From: Sphingobacterium sp. SRCM116780
Lineage (GTDB): Bacteria > Bacteroidota > Bacteroidia > Sphingobacteriales > Sphingobacteriaceae
NCBI RefSeq assembly: GCF_021442025.1
Contig: NZ_CP090446.1
Coordinates: 1,612,001-1,676,000 of the forward strand
Direction of reading: 5' to 3'
Length of the DNA: 64,000 bases
The notes beneath the pieces are model-generated. The model saw only the letters and a list, made by a program, of their open reading frames with translations, was not told the DNA's origin and did not search any database. The stretch's first letter is position 1; every line of letters begins with the position of its first letter. Positions 19,801-28,261 of the stretch are shown one piece after another. Both the position numbers and the translations under genes were made by a program.

Positions 19801-20095
19801 GTCCCAATTGCAAGTAAACATCATTGTAAACGATCGGTTGTTGTCCTACAAATGTAACCTCAACTTTGTAAGGTCCACCCACACGCATATTGGCTAAATT
19901 GAAACGTCCTGCTGCGTTTGCAGAACCTGAATACACAGTACCAGATGGTTCATGCGTTGCCTTAATGGTAGCTCCAGATGTAATCTGGCCCGAAGATTCT
20001 TTCACAATACCCGTTACACTACTCGTGGTTACCTGAGCGTGAATAGTACCATAACTTGCTAAAACAAGTGCAAAAAAGAGTAAAGGTTTTTTCAT
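16802..20095 (-). CDS. Oar-like TonB-dependent outer-membrane protein
   Basis: Outer-membrane beta-barrel transporter, 1097 residues from the ATG at 20095. A signal peptide (MKKPLLFFALVLASYGTIHA) is followed by a carboxypeptidase-regulatory-like domain (GIVKESSGQITSGATIKATH, about 27-115), then a plug with LDEVVVTGRAIKSEKNG and VDGANFNNQFG, then the barrel, ending in aromatic MQFGVKFTFN. This arrangement matches the Oar/OmpA-related TonB receptors of Bacteroidota rather than SusC: there is no SusD partner. Family members import or export peptides or large ligands; the ligand here is unknown. The gene stands alone, with a -7 box at 20126 and a strong terminator. The longer in-frame start overlaps the promoter and was rejected. 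Confidence 0.92.
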   Translation of the reverse strand: MKKPLLFFALVLASYGTIHAQVTTSSVTGIVKESSGQITSGATIKATHEPSGTVYSGSANAAGRFNLANMRVGGPYKVEVTFVGQQPIVYNDVYLQLGQPFILNPVFGESSTSLDEVVVTGRAIKSEKNGTATVVGRQQIDNLPSISRSINDLTRLSPQANGTAIGGGNYRSNNFTVDGANFNNQFGIGQNMPANGSPISIDAIEQVVVNVTPFDVRQSGFTGAAVNAVTRSGRNQFFGSAFYTGRSDQQQGTRVKDKQVPFNDMHEKQYGVSLGGPIIKDKLFFFVNLEQNKTTEPGPTKIADDENNRMYGQGNTNIARPTSQFMNEVHDYLISKYGYDPGAYQGYSNKSNNDKLFAKIDWNISNNHKINFRYNQVKGKSPATISNSFTGSGVSNLSRTGTNALSFSNSNYFQETNLYSGVVEYTGKWGNTNNTVRVAYVNQNEPRSSAGADFPLVDVKEGDNIITTFGYEPFTYGNLRDVETLTAYWDGNYALGKHDFTYGVQYETSKTKNGFQRFGAGYYLFNSWDDFVNGNKPANYALTYPLTADGSQAFPSFRFDQFSFFAQDQYTVNSKLKLTGGIRLELPTYPDVSEMKTHPLVADLTFANGLKLNTGAMPKSRLMVSPRIGFNYDALGDRSLIVRGGTGIFTGRIPFVWIVAQSGDAGMLQATKIFQASEMPNFSPDIKANYPSTIPEAGTIIPSNISAMDKDLKFPSAWKSSLAVDYTLPWGIQATVEAIYNKDINAVVAKNVNLVDPTRLNIAGYNDNRYIYPSATADKYINKLTSAGQVTPGATGRFDPTYMTNANGGHYYSVTFQLQKNNWNGFNGSIAYTHSGAKNFGDGAGDQIANLWSIPPTNTGNPNDPSLGFTTNVVPNRLVGMLSYKNNWIGKLNTAMTLFYSGSSTGRMSYVYGGDFNRDNNSNNNDLIYVPKDASEINFVNIPASQAGAGKNYAEAYTAEQQSKMFFDMIDGDDYLKSRKGKYAERNGGTMPWRNQFDFRLSQEIVKNIGGGKNGLEFYWDVFNIGNLFNSSWGIYKSSNTLLLRPQNTSALTPDGTVKPNFQIGYNNGDAIKSTTYVNESITSTYYMQFGVKFTFN

Positions 20096-20125
20096 AAAGA
20101 AAAATTTTGTTAGTATGTTATGGCA

Positions 20126-20133
20126 CAAAAGTA
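20126..20133 (-). promoter_or_regulatory. -7 promoter box for the Oar-like gene
   Basis: TACTTTTG on the minus strand matches TAnnTTTG and lies 30 nt before the ATG at 20095. Confidence 0.55.
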
Positions 20134-20401
20134 ATAAGAGTATTTAACAAAGATTACACTTAACAAAAACTTAATATACGAATAGTAAGCTTGTTGTAAT
20201 TTTAGTATTCACAACAATTATTTAAACAATTGTGAAAAGTGAAATTTTAACAAATTTTAACAACTAGATTTAGTATTTTATTATTTTTAAGACTTTGCAA
20301 TTGAAAAAATAATAAAATTAGTTTTCACATTAAAATTCAGTTTATACTGAATATAAATTAAAAGAAATCGTTTGTTCTGTAATATTTGTAAAAATGGGAA
20401 A
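20134..20401. other. AT-rich intergenic stretch
   Basis: This gap between the Oar-like gene and the esterase terminator is very AT-rich. Beyond the promoter box next to it I see no gene, repeat or structured RNA. Confidence 0.5.
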
Positions 20402-20438
20402 TAAAAAAAGGATCTAATTTGTTTAAGATCCTTTTCTA
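20402..20438 (-). terminator. Terminator overlapping the esterase stop codon
   Basis: The arms AAAAGGATCT and AGATCCTTTT flank a 10-nt loop. The stop codon TAA of the esterase lies at the start of the loop, so the stem includes its last codons. Confidence 0.75.
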
Positions 20439-21145
20439 TTATGTTTGAAAAGCCAATTATAAATATCATCATGATGAAAGAGACGTTCTACACTTCCATG
20501 AGTGCCTCCAGGTATAATGGTCAAGGTTACATCTGCCTCAGGATCAGATTTTTTTATCGCTTTAACTATTTTCTTAGATTCTGACATAGGGACAGCGCGA
20601 TCACGGTTTCCATGTTGTAGCCATAATGGAACTTGAGCCAGATTATCGGCATATTTTACATTTCCACCACCACATATTGCAACAGCAGCAGCTATCCGAT
20701 CAGGATATTTACCAGCAACATCCATAGTTCCATATCCACCCATGCTCATGCCGCAAACATATACTCGATCGGGATCAGCATTGTAATTTTTAATCACATA
20801 ATCCACAATCTCCATAACTTTATCAGGATCCCACCCACCTTTCGATTGTGGTGCAATGATGATCCCTGGTACTTCTTGTCCTTTATCCATCGCATATAAT
20901 ACACCATATCTCTTTACACGATCCAAATTTGTTCCCGAAAGGCTTCTACCATGTAAAAATACCACAATAGGTTGTTTATCTGTCTTCTCATTATCTGGTA
21001 AATTTAATAAAAAGGGATAGGAAGTTTCACCTTTTATGGCTTTCAATTGTGCTTGACAAAAGTGGCTGAATAGGCTAAATATCGTGATTAAAATGATATT
21101 CAAAAGCCAAGAAGTACGATTATTAGAATGTTTTATAATATGCAT
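20423..21145 (-). CDS. Secreted alpha/beta-hydrolase (esterase/prolyl-oligopeptidase-like)
   Basis: Exported serine hydrolase of about 240 residues. A hydrophobic signal segment (LLNIILITIFSLFSHFCQA) is preceded by a basic N-terminus. The hydrolase core shows the oxyanion HGR in VVFLHGRSLSG, the nucleophile in GMSMGGYG, the acid in HGNRDRAVP and the His in GGTHGS. It resembles the phospholipase/carboxylesterase and feruloyl-esterase-like group with a predicted-peptidase annotation in many genomes; the substrate is unknown. The ATG at 21145 is only 7 nt from a -7 box, so the mRNA may be nearly leaderless. It is divergent from sbcD. Confidence 0.87.
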   Translation of the reverse strand: MHIIKHSNNRTSWLLNIILITIFSLFSHFCQAQLKAIKGETSYPFLLNLPDNEKTDKQPIVVFLHGRSLSGTNLDRVKRYGVLYAMDKGQEVPGIIIAPQSKGGWDPDKVMEIVDYVIKNYNADPDRVYVCGMSMGGYGTMDVAGKYPDRIAAAVAICGGGNVKYADNLAQVPLWLQHGNRDRAVPMSESKKIVKAIKKSDPEADVTLTIIPGGTHGSVERLFHHDDIYNWLFKHNRKGS

Positions 21146-21151
21146 AAGAAA

Positions 21152-21159
21152 CAAAAATA
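21152..21159 (-). promoter_or_regulatory. -7 promoter box for the esterase
   Basis: TATTTTTG on the minus strand matches TAnnTTTG. It ends 6 nt before the ATG at 21145, so the predicted transcript would start almost at the start codon. Confidence 0.45.
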
Positions 21160-21250
21160 CATTTTATTCTGAATCAGCAAAATAGTTATTAATCCAAATT
21201 AACTTCTTTTTTATAAAAAATTCGAGGTAATTTTAAACTTTCACAAAGAT

Positions 21251-22483
21251 ATGTCACTAAAAATACTACATACAGCTGATTGGCATTTGGGTAAACGACT
21301 GGACTATTTTTCCAGATTTGAAGAACAAAAAAAAGTACTGGAAGAGATTGTTGAAATTGCGGATGACCAAAAAGTAGACGTTATCCTTATTGCAGGTGAT
21401 TTATTTGACACTTTCAATCCTCCTGTCGAAGCGATTGAATTACTCTATAAAACCTTAAAGCGATTAACAAAAAATGGTACAAGACCCGTCATTGCTATTG
21501 CAGGTAATCACGATTCCCCTGATCGTGTAGATGCACCCGATAGTTTGGCCAGAGATTGTGGTATTATCTTCGCAGGTAAACCTAATATGCAGTTTGTACC
21601 CTATCAAATAGAAAATGGTTTTGAAATCAGCAAAGGTGACATCGGTTTTTTAGAAATCAAATTTCCACATATCGATTTTCCATTGCGATTGATCGTGACA
21701 GCATTCGCTAATGAACATCGTCTTAAAGAGTATTTAGGTGAAGATGAACAAGAAGGGCTAAATGAAGTACTAGCACATAAATGGCAATCTTTGGCAGAGC
21801 AATATTGCGATAACCAAGGTGCTAATGTGTTAGTGGCACATCTTTATATGAATAAGAGAGGTGGTGCTGTATTGGAAGAACCTGAAGGAGAAAAACCATT
21901 ACGTATTGGTTTTGCAGATACTGTATTTACAGATTGTATTCCCCCTCAAATTCAGTATACTGCACTGGGGCATTTACATCGTTATCAAGAAATAGGTGGA
22001 CACATTTCCCCTGTTGTTTATTCCAGCAGTCCACTTTGTTATTCATTTTCGGAAGCTGGACAAGGTAAGAAAGTAGTCATCGTAGAACTAGAACCTAATA
22101 AAGAAGTCAACTATACCCCTATTGATATTCAATCCGGCAAAGATTTAGTCCGCAAAAGATTTGAATCGTTGGCAGATACCATTGATTGGTTAACAGCCAA
22201 TCAAGATTGTTTAGTTGAACTGACACTTGTATCAGAAATCTCTTTAACACAAGCAGAAAAGAAACAAATCGAAGACAGTCATCAGGGAATTATCTATCTC
22301 ATACCAGAAGTAAAAAGTAATATAGCTTTGAATCAAGAAGTCCATGTCTCTCGGAGAAGTAAAAGTATAAACGAGAACTTTTCAGATTACTATCGCTATA
22401 GAAACAACGATCAATTACCATCAGAAGAGTTGTTAGCTTTATTTAATGAAGTTTTAGGTATTCAAAAAGAGCAGGAGAATTAG
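21251..22483 (+). CDS. sbcD: Exonuclease subunit SbcD
   Basis: Mre11-type nuclease subunit of the SbcCD complex, which processes hairpins and protein-blocked DNA ends. The 410 residues are full length. Phosphoesterase motifs are TADWHLGK (Asp10, His12), IAGDLFDTFNPP, IAGNHDSPDR, LVAHLYM and GHLHRYQ, which provide the two-metal site. The C-terminal part would bind SbcC. sbcC follows after 3 nt, so the two are cotranscribed and probably translationally coupled. It is divergent from the esterase gene. Confidence 0.97.
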   Translation: MSLKILHTADWHLGKRLDYFSRFEEQKKVLEEIVEIADDQKVDVILIAGDLFDTFNPPVEAIELLYKTLKRLTKNGTRPVIAIAGNHDSPDRVDAPDSLARDCGIIFAGKPNMQFVPYQIENGFEISKGDIGFLEIKFPHIDFPLRLIVTAFANEHRLKEYLGEDEQEGLNEVLAHKWQSLAEQYCDNQGANVLVAHLYMNKRGGAVLEEPEGEKPLRIGFADTVFTDCIPPQIQYTALGHLHRYQEIGGHISPVVYSSSPLCYSFSEAGQGKKVVIVELEPNKEVNYTPIDIQSGKDLVRKRFESLADTIDWLTANQDCLVELTLVSEISLTQAEKKQIEDSHQGIIYLIPEVKSNIALNQEVHVSRRSKSINENFSDYYRYRNNDQLPSEELLALFNEVLGIQKEQEN

Positions 22484-22486
22484 GAT

Positions 22487-25400
22487 ATGTTGCCATTATA
22501 TCTATCAATTGAAGGATTGTATTCCTATCAAGCCAAACAGGAAATTGATTTCACAAGCTTAACTGCTGCAGGCTTATTCGGCATTTTTGGGAAAGTAGGT
22601 TCAGGAAAATCTTCTATACTTGAAGCCATTACCTTTGTTTTATTTGGAAATACAAATCGTCTCAATAACAACAATAGAGCTTACAATATGATGAATCTGA
22701 ATTCCAATCAATTGCGGATTGAATTTCATTTTATTGGTAAGGAAAACAAAAAATATGCATTTGAAGTATCATGGAAGAGAAATGGTAAGCAATTTGAAAA
22801 AGTGACAACTCCTATCCGGAAAGCTTATATTTTTGAAAATAATGAAAAAGTGCCATTAGAAAGTACTGATGCTGAAGTAATTCTAGGTATCTCATACAAA
22901 AACTTTAATCGTACAGTCATTGTACCACAGGGACAGTTTAAAGAGTTTCTTGAGCTGAAAGGTTCAGATCGTTCCAGTATGATGAAAGAGCTCTTCAATC
23001 TGGATCATTATGACCTCTTCTATAAAGTTGCTATACTCAATAAAGAAACTGAGCTGAAACTTCAAAATATTTCAGGGGCAGTTCAAACATTGGAAGATTA
23101 TACGGAGGAAAGTATTGCAGGATTGCTCACGCAATTGGAGAAAGAAGAAAGTAATCTCAGCGAGGTAACGAAGCAGCATGTACAATTGGATCAGCACTAT
23201 CAGAAGTTGTTAGAAGTACAGCAGCTCTACCAAGAGATTGTGGCAAAGAAAGAGACTTTTGCTAAGCTAAGCGCAACGCAAGTTGATATTGAAGCACTAA
23301 AAAGTAAGATTCAATTATTCCAAAAAGTCGAACGTATTTTTAAGAATTCACTTGATAATTTAGCAAAAGATCATAAAGCAGAGATACAGTTGCAAGAAGA
23401 TATAGGTCGTGCACAACAACAGCTGGATACAGTCAATAATGCCTTATTAGCAGCAAATCATAAATTCAAACAGGTTGAAGACAACTTCAATCAGCTTGAT
23501 AATAAAAAAATCGAAGTAGAAGATCTAAAAAATATTGTCCATTTCTTGCAATTGCAACTTGATATCAACAGGGACAATGAACGATTAGCTAATGGACAGC
23601 TTGCTCTTCAAGATGTCGAGAAAGAAATTTTAAAACAACAAACCTTTATTCAGGAAAAACAACAAGAAATCACAAAGTTAAAAGAAAGCCGCATTTCAAG
23701 TAGCCTACTGATTTCCATTAATGATTGGTACACGAAGCAAGAATTATATGTCAAGAGCCAGGAAGAATTACAGATTGATTTAGTCGCTAAACAAAAAGAT
23801 CTTCAAGCTATTCGACTTTTATTTGAACAAGAGAATCTGGATCCGACAACCTGGAAAGAAAAACTTGAGCAATTGGAAACTACTACGGCCGATCGATTGG
23901 AAAAACTGCAGGAGGAAGAAAACAAAGTGCAGGTACAACAACAGTTGGCCAGCTATTCTCATGCGTTGACAGATGGTGAAGCATGCCCATTATGTGGTTC
24001 AGAGCATCATCCTCATATCATGCAGACTGAAGACGTTTCTATACGATTAAATACCGTGAAATCCGAAAAAACGAGGGCACTTGCGACAATACTTGAAATA
24101 CAGCAACAGAGACAGCGACTTATTCAACTAGCAACAAACTTATCTAACTTACAAAAAGATGTGGATGTAAATGCAATAAAGTTGAAGACTGTTTCTGTGG
24201 ACTTAGATCATCACCTCAAACAATTTACATGGAGCACATTTCAGCCTCATGACCGCGAAGCATTTGATCAGTGGAGACTACAAGCGGCAGCAGTAGAACA
24301 GAACTGTACAACCGCAGAAACAGCTTTAACATTATTCCTAAATGAACTCGAAGAACTAAAGATAAAAAAAGAAAAATACAACAAAGGATTAAACAACATT
24401 GCCCTATCAAAATCGGCGTTCGAAGGCAGTGCCGCTAGTCATCAGCTATTGATCAAACGGCTAAATCTATCAGATTTCAAGCAATTCCCTATTCCTAATA
24501 TCGAAAACAAAATTGTACAATCACTTCAATCAATAACACATATTGAACAGGAATACAAGAAGTTGTCAGATGAAATAAATCATTTAAATATTACGGTAGC
24601 AACACATTCAACGACAAGTAAAACCTTAGAGATGCAGCTAAGTACTATGCAATTAAAAATTGAATCTCAACAAAAATTAATTGCCGAATTATTGAATGAA
24701 TATAGTTTTGAATCTGTTTACACTGTGCAGCAAATCTTGCAACAGCAATTTGACCTAGATAAAGAGGAAGCACGCATCAGGCAATTTGAAGAGCAATTTA
24801 CAGGATTGAAAGTAGCTTTGGAACAATTAGAAGAAAAGCTCAAACAGGAAACCGTCGATATCTCTCAAATAGCAATTGTAAAACAGGAATTACAACAAGC
24901 TAAAGAAGTAAAAGAAAAATTGATCGGTCAATTACAATCGTTGAAAGATCAACTCTTGGTCTCACAAAAAAGATATGCTGAAAAAATGCAGTTGCAAAGC
25001 GAATTTGGGGAATTGACAATCAGAAGTAAAAATTTAACTGTCCTTTCAAACCTATTTAAGGGAAATGGCTTTGTCGATTATATATCTACCCAATATCTCG
25101 AAGATTTATGTCAGATTGCAAATCAAAGATTCGAACGATTGACAAGAGGTCATCTCAAATTGATGATCAATCAAGATAATGACTTTGAAGTAATTGATCA
25201 TCTCAATGGAGGTAAATCACGATCTGTCAAAACATTATCTGGAGGACAATTTTTCCAAGCATCTTTGTGCCTAGCTTTGGCTTTAGCAGAAAGTACACGT
25301 AGTTTAAATCAAAATGAAAAGAATTTCTTTTTTATAGATGAAGGATTTGGCACACAGGATACTGACGCCGTTCATCTTATTTTTGAGACTTTAAATACGC

Positions 25401-25525
25401 TACATAAAGAGAACCGTATAGTTGGTGTTATCTCTCATGTAGATGAATTGCAAGAACGAATTCCGACTGCTATAAAAGTGACTAAAGATGAAGAAAAAGG
25501 GAGTTTGATAACGCGTAATTTTTAA
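22487..25525 (+). CDS. sbcC: Exonuclease subunit SbcC
   Basis: Rad50-type SMC-like ATPase that partners SbcD. The 1012 residues are typical. Walker A is GKVGSGKSS around 35-43; long coiled coils rich in Gln, Lys and Leu flank a zinc hook CPLC at 500-503 followed by GSEHHPH; the ABC signature LSGGQ is at 917-921; and Walker B is FFFIDEG with Asp951 and Glu952. ATP binding brings the heads together and controls the SbcD nuclease. It begins 3 nt after sbcD. A hairpin terminator follows at 25566. Confidence 0.97.
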   Translation: MLPLYLSIEGLYSYQAKQEIDFTSLTAAGLFGIFGKVGSGKSSILEAITFVLFGNTNRLNNNNRAYNMMNLNSNQLRIEFHFIGKENKKYAFEVSWKRNGKQFEKVTTPIRKAYIFENNEKVPLESTDAEVILGISYKNFNRTVIVPQGQFKEFLELKGSDRSSMMKELFNLDHYDLFYKVAILNKETELKLQNISGAVQTLEDYTEESIAGLLTQLEKEESNLSEVTKQHVQLDQHYQKLLEVQQLYQEIVAKKETFAKLSATQVDIEALKSKIQLFQKVERIFKNSLDNLAKDHKAEIQLQEDIGRAQQQLDTVNNALLAANHKFKQVEDNFNQLDNKKIEVEDLKNIVHFLQLQLDINRDNERLANGQLALQDVEKEILKQQTFIQEKQQEITKLKESRISSSLLISINDWYTKQELYVKSQEELQIDLVAKQKDLQAIRLLFEQENLDPTTWKEKLEQLETTTADRLEKLQEEENKVQVQQQLASYSHALTDGEACPLCGSEHHPHIMQTEDVSIRLNTVKSEKTRALATILEIQQQRQRLIQLATNLSNLQKDVDVNAIKLKTVSVDLDHHLKQFTWSTFQPHDREAFDQWRLQAAAVEQNCTTAETALTLFLNELEELKIKKEKYNKGLNNIALSKSAFEGSAASHQLLIKRLNLSDFKQFPIPNIENKIVQSLQSITHIEQEYKKLSDEINHLNITVATHSTTSKTLEMQLSTMQLKIESQQKLIAELLNEYSFESVYTVQQILQQQFDLDKEEARIRQFEEQFTGLKVALEQLEEKLKQETVDISQIAIVKQELQQAKEVKEKLIGQLQSLKDQLLVSQKRYAEKMQLQSEFGELTIRSKNLTVLSNLFKGNGFVDYISTQYLEDLCQIANQRFERLTRGHLKLMINQDNDFEVIDHLNGGKSRSVKTLSGGQFFQASLCLALALAESTRSLNQNEKNFFFIDEGFGTQDTDAVHLIFETLNTLHKENRIVGVISHVDELQERIPTAIKVTKDEEKGSLITRNF

Positions 25526-25565
25526 ATAGAGAGCACAGCCATTTTATCCTGAAAATATAGTAAGC

Positions 25566-25596
25566 AAGAAAAGAGACTGAGGTCTCTTTTCTTTTA
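25566..25596. terminator. Bidirectional terminator between sbcC and the next minus-strand gene
   Basis: A perfect 12-bp stem (AAGAAAAGAGAC at 25566-25577 with 25582-25593) with a 4-nt loop, flanked by A/T runs. Confidence 0.8.
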
Positions 25597-25893
25597 TTGT
25601 TTATGCTCTATTTCTAAATTCAAGATTACATCTCGAACTTTACCTTCTACAAATGACAAATTACCAAGGACAAAAACACCTTTATTTGAACTGTTTTTTT
25701 CACTAATGCCATATACTGTATTTTCATCATCTGGATTTGAATCTCCTTCATAACGATAAATATAATCGATTTTAAAATTAGATGGATTACAAATTAATGT
25801 TTCCAATTCGATATTATAATCTACTATATAACCAGCATCTTTTAATTTGTCCAAAGCGACAGAAGCAGAGTCATAATTATTTATATTTTCCAT
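25594..25893 (-). CDS. Small conserved protein of the type often labelled phosphoribosylpyrophosphate synthetase
   Basis: A 99-residue acidic cytoplasmic protein starting at MENINNYDSAS. It matches a small Bacteroidota family recognisable by the pattern FKIDYIYRYEGDSNPDDENT followed by YGIS and a C-terminal KGVFVLG. Databases often call this family phosphoribosylpyrophosphate synthetase, but at about 100 residues it lacks the catalytic domains of that enzyme, so I give no enzymatic function. An upstream in-frame start at 25935 would add 14 residues of poor character. It converges on sbcC and follows the DUF937 gene on the same strand. Confidence 0.8.
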   Translation of the reverse strand: MENINNYDSASVALDKLKDAGYIVDYNIELETLICNPSNFKIDYIYRYEGDSNPDDENTVYGISEKNSSNKGVFVLGNLSFVEGKVRDVILNLEIEHKQ

Positions 25894-25955
25894 AAAACTT
25901 ATTTTAATCTTACTCTGAATAAACAGTTTAAGCAAATAAAAGTTTTATTTATATC

Positions 25956-26624
25956 TTATTTTTTAGCAAACATGCCCACGATATCATCGATTGCACTACC
26001 ATCTTTATTCTTATCAAAGAAATCAGAAACTAGGTCTGTTAAACCTCCAGAAGTTTCTGCAGGTTGTTGTTGCTCCTCTTTCTTTTCTCCTCCAAGAAGA
26101 TTTCCGATCAAATCACCAATTCCACCTGAAACAGCAGCACCTGAATTTCCTCCTAAAAAGCCTCCAAGGAGATCTCCTAAAGGATTACTTGCTCCCGTGT
26201 TTGTTGCGTTTGCTTTCTCTTTACCTAAATATCCCATAACAATAGGTGCTAAAGTAGCTAGGACACCTGTAATCTGTGCACTGCTAAAACCGCTTTTTTG
26301 AGACAAACCTTGCGCTACATAATCGGTATTAGCACCAAAAATATGTTGAACAATTTTATTACCATCTTCTGTTGGTCCTTGGTCAATTACTTGGTCAACA
26401 TTATTTAGAATTTCACCTGTATGTTTTGTGTCCAAAGCATCAGCAAAACCTTTTGCTTGGCTACTATCGCCTTTACTTTGGTTATATTTGATTGCTCCTG
26501 CTATTAAAGGAACTGCAATCGCTAAAATCCAAGTGGCTTTACTTTCATCAATGCCTAATTTTTTGGCCAAACCAGCAGCAATTTGATTACCCAAACCGCC
26601 AGTTATTAAATCTGTCATTCCCAT
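25956..26624 (-). CDS. DUF937 domain protein
   Basis: A 222-residue protein of the DUF937 family. The N-terminal half holds helices of the form LGNQIAAGLAKKLGIDESKA and GFSSAQITGVLATLAPIVM, typical of the repeat unit of this family, which is related in pattern to YidB. A low-complexity Gly/Asn/Leu stretch (about 140-180) follows, then GLTDLVSDFFDKNKDGS, which resembles an EF-hand or dockerin calcium loop (DKNKDGSAIDD). There is no signal peptide. The function is unknown; a calcium-responsive C-terminus is inference. Starts at 26624 or 26618 are both possible. A terminator upstream separates it from the M48 unit. Confidence 0.85.
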   Translation of the reverse strand: MGMTDLITGGLGNQIAAGLAKKLGIDESKATWILAIAVPLIAGAIKYNQSKGDSSQAKGFADALDTKHTGEILNNVDQVIDQGPTEDGNKIVQHIFGANTDYVAQGLSQKSGFSSAQITGVLATLAPIVMGYLGKEKANATNTGASNPLGDLLGGFLGGNSGAAVSGGIGDLIGNLLGGEKKEEQQQPAETSGGLTDLVSDFFDKNKDGSAIDDIVGMFAKK

Positions 26625-26709
26625 ATTTTTCTTATTTTAATATATTAGTGGAACAAATTGAACAATAATTAAGCCAATGACACATTGACTCTTAGCTATA
26701 AAGCTACAA

Positions 26710-26735
26710 AAAAAGAGGTTCGTAAACCTCTTTTT
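26710..26735 (-). terminator. Terminator after the M48 gene
   Basis: An 11-bp stem (AAAAAGAGGTT at 26710-26720 with 26725-26735) with loop CGTA, followed by a T run on the minus strand. Confidence 0.8.
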
Positions 26736-26753
26736 CTTTCATTTTATAAAATT

Positions 26754-27548
26754 TTATTTTTTATAATATTTTAATGCTTCAGGAAGCAATTTTTGAATAT
26801 CTGAAATACGTCTAGCATCACTTGGGTGGGTACTTAAAAACTCAGGAGTTCCTTTTGCTCCCCCACTAGACATACGTTCCCAAAACTTAACGGCTTCACT
26901 AGGATTGTAACCAGCCATTGCCATAATCACGAGTCCCATACGATCAGCTTCAGACTCATTCCCTCTTGAATATTTTAAAGACGTTAATTGTCCTCCGAGA
27001 CCATACGCACCATTAATGATTCCTGCATAACTACTGCCCGAAGTCGCAGCTCCAAGCACACTTCCTAGTGCTTGTGTTGCATACTGTCTTGACATTTGCT
27101 CCATAGAGTGTCTTGCAATAGCATGTGCAATCTCATGCCCCATTACAGTCGCTAATCCAGTCTCATTTTGTGTAACTGGAAGAATACCTGAATAAACGGC
27201 AACTTTACCACCTGGCATACACCAAGCATTAATTTCATCACTTTGAACAAGATTAAATTCCCAATTGAAATTAAATTGATCAGCTAATCCTTGTTGTGTT
27301 AAATATTGATTAACAGCTACTGCTAATTTATTGCCTACCTTTTTTACTAAAGTTGCCTGACTGGTACCTGTAATTACTTTAGTTTTAGAAGAATTTAAAA
27401 ACTCTTTATAAGAAGAGGCTGCTTGTTCTTGAATTTGGCTATCGCTAACCAAACTTAACTGCTTACGTCCTGTAATAGGAACAGTAGAACAAGATGCTAA
27501 TGTAGCCCCAATCATTAGCATACTCGTATATTTAAAAACCTTTTTCAT
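26754..27548 (-). CDS. M48 family metalloprotease, lipoprotein
   Basis: Zinc peptidase of the M48 (BepA/LoiP-like) family, 264 residues. A lipoprotein signal ends at LASC with Cys20, so it is probably anchored in the outer or inner membrane on the periplasmic side. The zinc motif HEIAH spans 138-142 (VMGHEIAHAIARHS) and the third ligand is in NESEADRMG (Glu200). Family members degrade misfolded outer-membrane proteins or mature them. It is the last gene of a minus-strand run DUF4783-nadC-plsY-M48, 52 nt after plsY, and is followed by a terminator. The lipid anchor depends on Lgt. Confidence 0.94.
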   Translation of the reverse strand: MKKVFKYTSMLMIGATLASCSTVPITGRKQLSLVSDSQIQEQAASSYKEFLNSSKTKVITGTSQATLVKKVGNKLAVAVNQYLTQQGLADQFNFNWEFNLVQSDEINAWCMPGGKVAVYSGILPVTQNETGLATVMGHEIAHAIARHSMEQMSRQYATQALGSVLGAATSGSSYAGIINGAYGLGGQLTSLKYSRGNESEADRMGLVIMAMAGYNPSEAVKFWERMSSGGAKGTPEFLSTHPSDARRISDIQKLLPEALKYYKK

Positions 27549-27600
27549 ATATTGATCGTTATAGTCTATTTAACGAATAATAAGTATACAATTCCTATGC

Positions 27601-28245
27601 CTAAAATTTCTTTTTCCTTTTGAAAAGATAAACTTTAGATTCATGTCCTTTTAATAATCGTTCGATATTTTTCTGATGTGTAATTAAGATGAGGACGCAG
27701 ATGGCAATACCATATAGTAAAACCGAAGGGATTGATGTTTTAAAAATAACAGCTATACTAAATGGAAAAGTAAAACCAGCCATGATGGAACTTAGTGATA
27801 CATAATGAGTGGTTAATACAACTATAATGAAGACAGAAACACATAATAAAGCTGCAGGAGCATGAATAGCCAAAATCATCCCAAATAAGGTTGCTACTCC
27901 TTTACCACCCCTAAAGCCAGCAAATATGGGAAATAAATGCCCTAAAACAGCAATCACACCCAATGCTAATTGATAGTTTACAAATTGGATATTGCTTGTA
28001 CTTTGTCCAGATTCTATTAAATAAGCTAAATTCGTAGACGTCCAACCTTTAAAAATGTCCACGAACATGACCACAGCACCTGCTTTAGGTCCTAAAACAC
28101 GAAAAGTATTCGTTGCACCTGCATTTCCACTACCATACTCCCTTACGTCGACATCATAAAATGCCTGTCCAAACCACACAGCTGTAGGAATTGAGCCAAA
28201 TAAATAAGCTAGTATTACCGCACTTACTAAATAAATAGAAATCAT
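27601..28245 (-). CDS. plsY: Glycerol-3-phosphate acyltransferase PlsY
   Basis: Inner-membrane enzyme that transfers an acyl group from acyl-phosphate to glycerol-3-phosphate, the first acylation of phospholipid synthesis. The 214 residues form about five membrane segments. Family motifs are the N-terminal YLFGSIPTAVWFG, then GSGNAGATNTFRVLG (motif 1), and GHLFPIFAGFRGGKGVATLFG (motif 2, quoted in two parts: GHLFPIFAGF and RGGKGVATLFG). A basic tail follows. It starts 16 nt after nadC, within the same operon. The donor enzyme PlsX is not in the window. Confidence 0.96.
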   Translation of the reverse strand: MISIYLVSAVILAYLFGSIPTAVWFGQAFYDVDVREYGSGNAGATNTFRVLGPKAGAVVMFVDIFKGWTSTNLAYLIESGQSTSNIQFVNYQLALGVIAVLGHLFPIFAGFRGGKGVATLFGMILAIHAPAALLCVSVFIIVVLTTHYVSLSSIMAGFTFPFSIAVIFKTSIPSVLLYGIAICVLILITHQKNIERLLKGHESKVYLFKRKKKF

Positions 28246-28261
28246 TAATTCTTTTTAAGTC

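Noticed and set aside
20287..20472. Minus-strand frame of 61 codons after the esterase
   Set aside because: It overlaps the end of the esterase gene and its terminator and consists of AT-rich Phe/Ile/Lys codons only.
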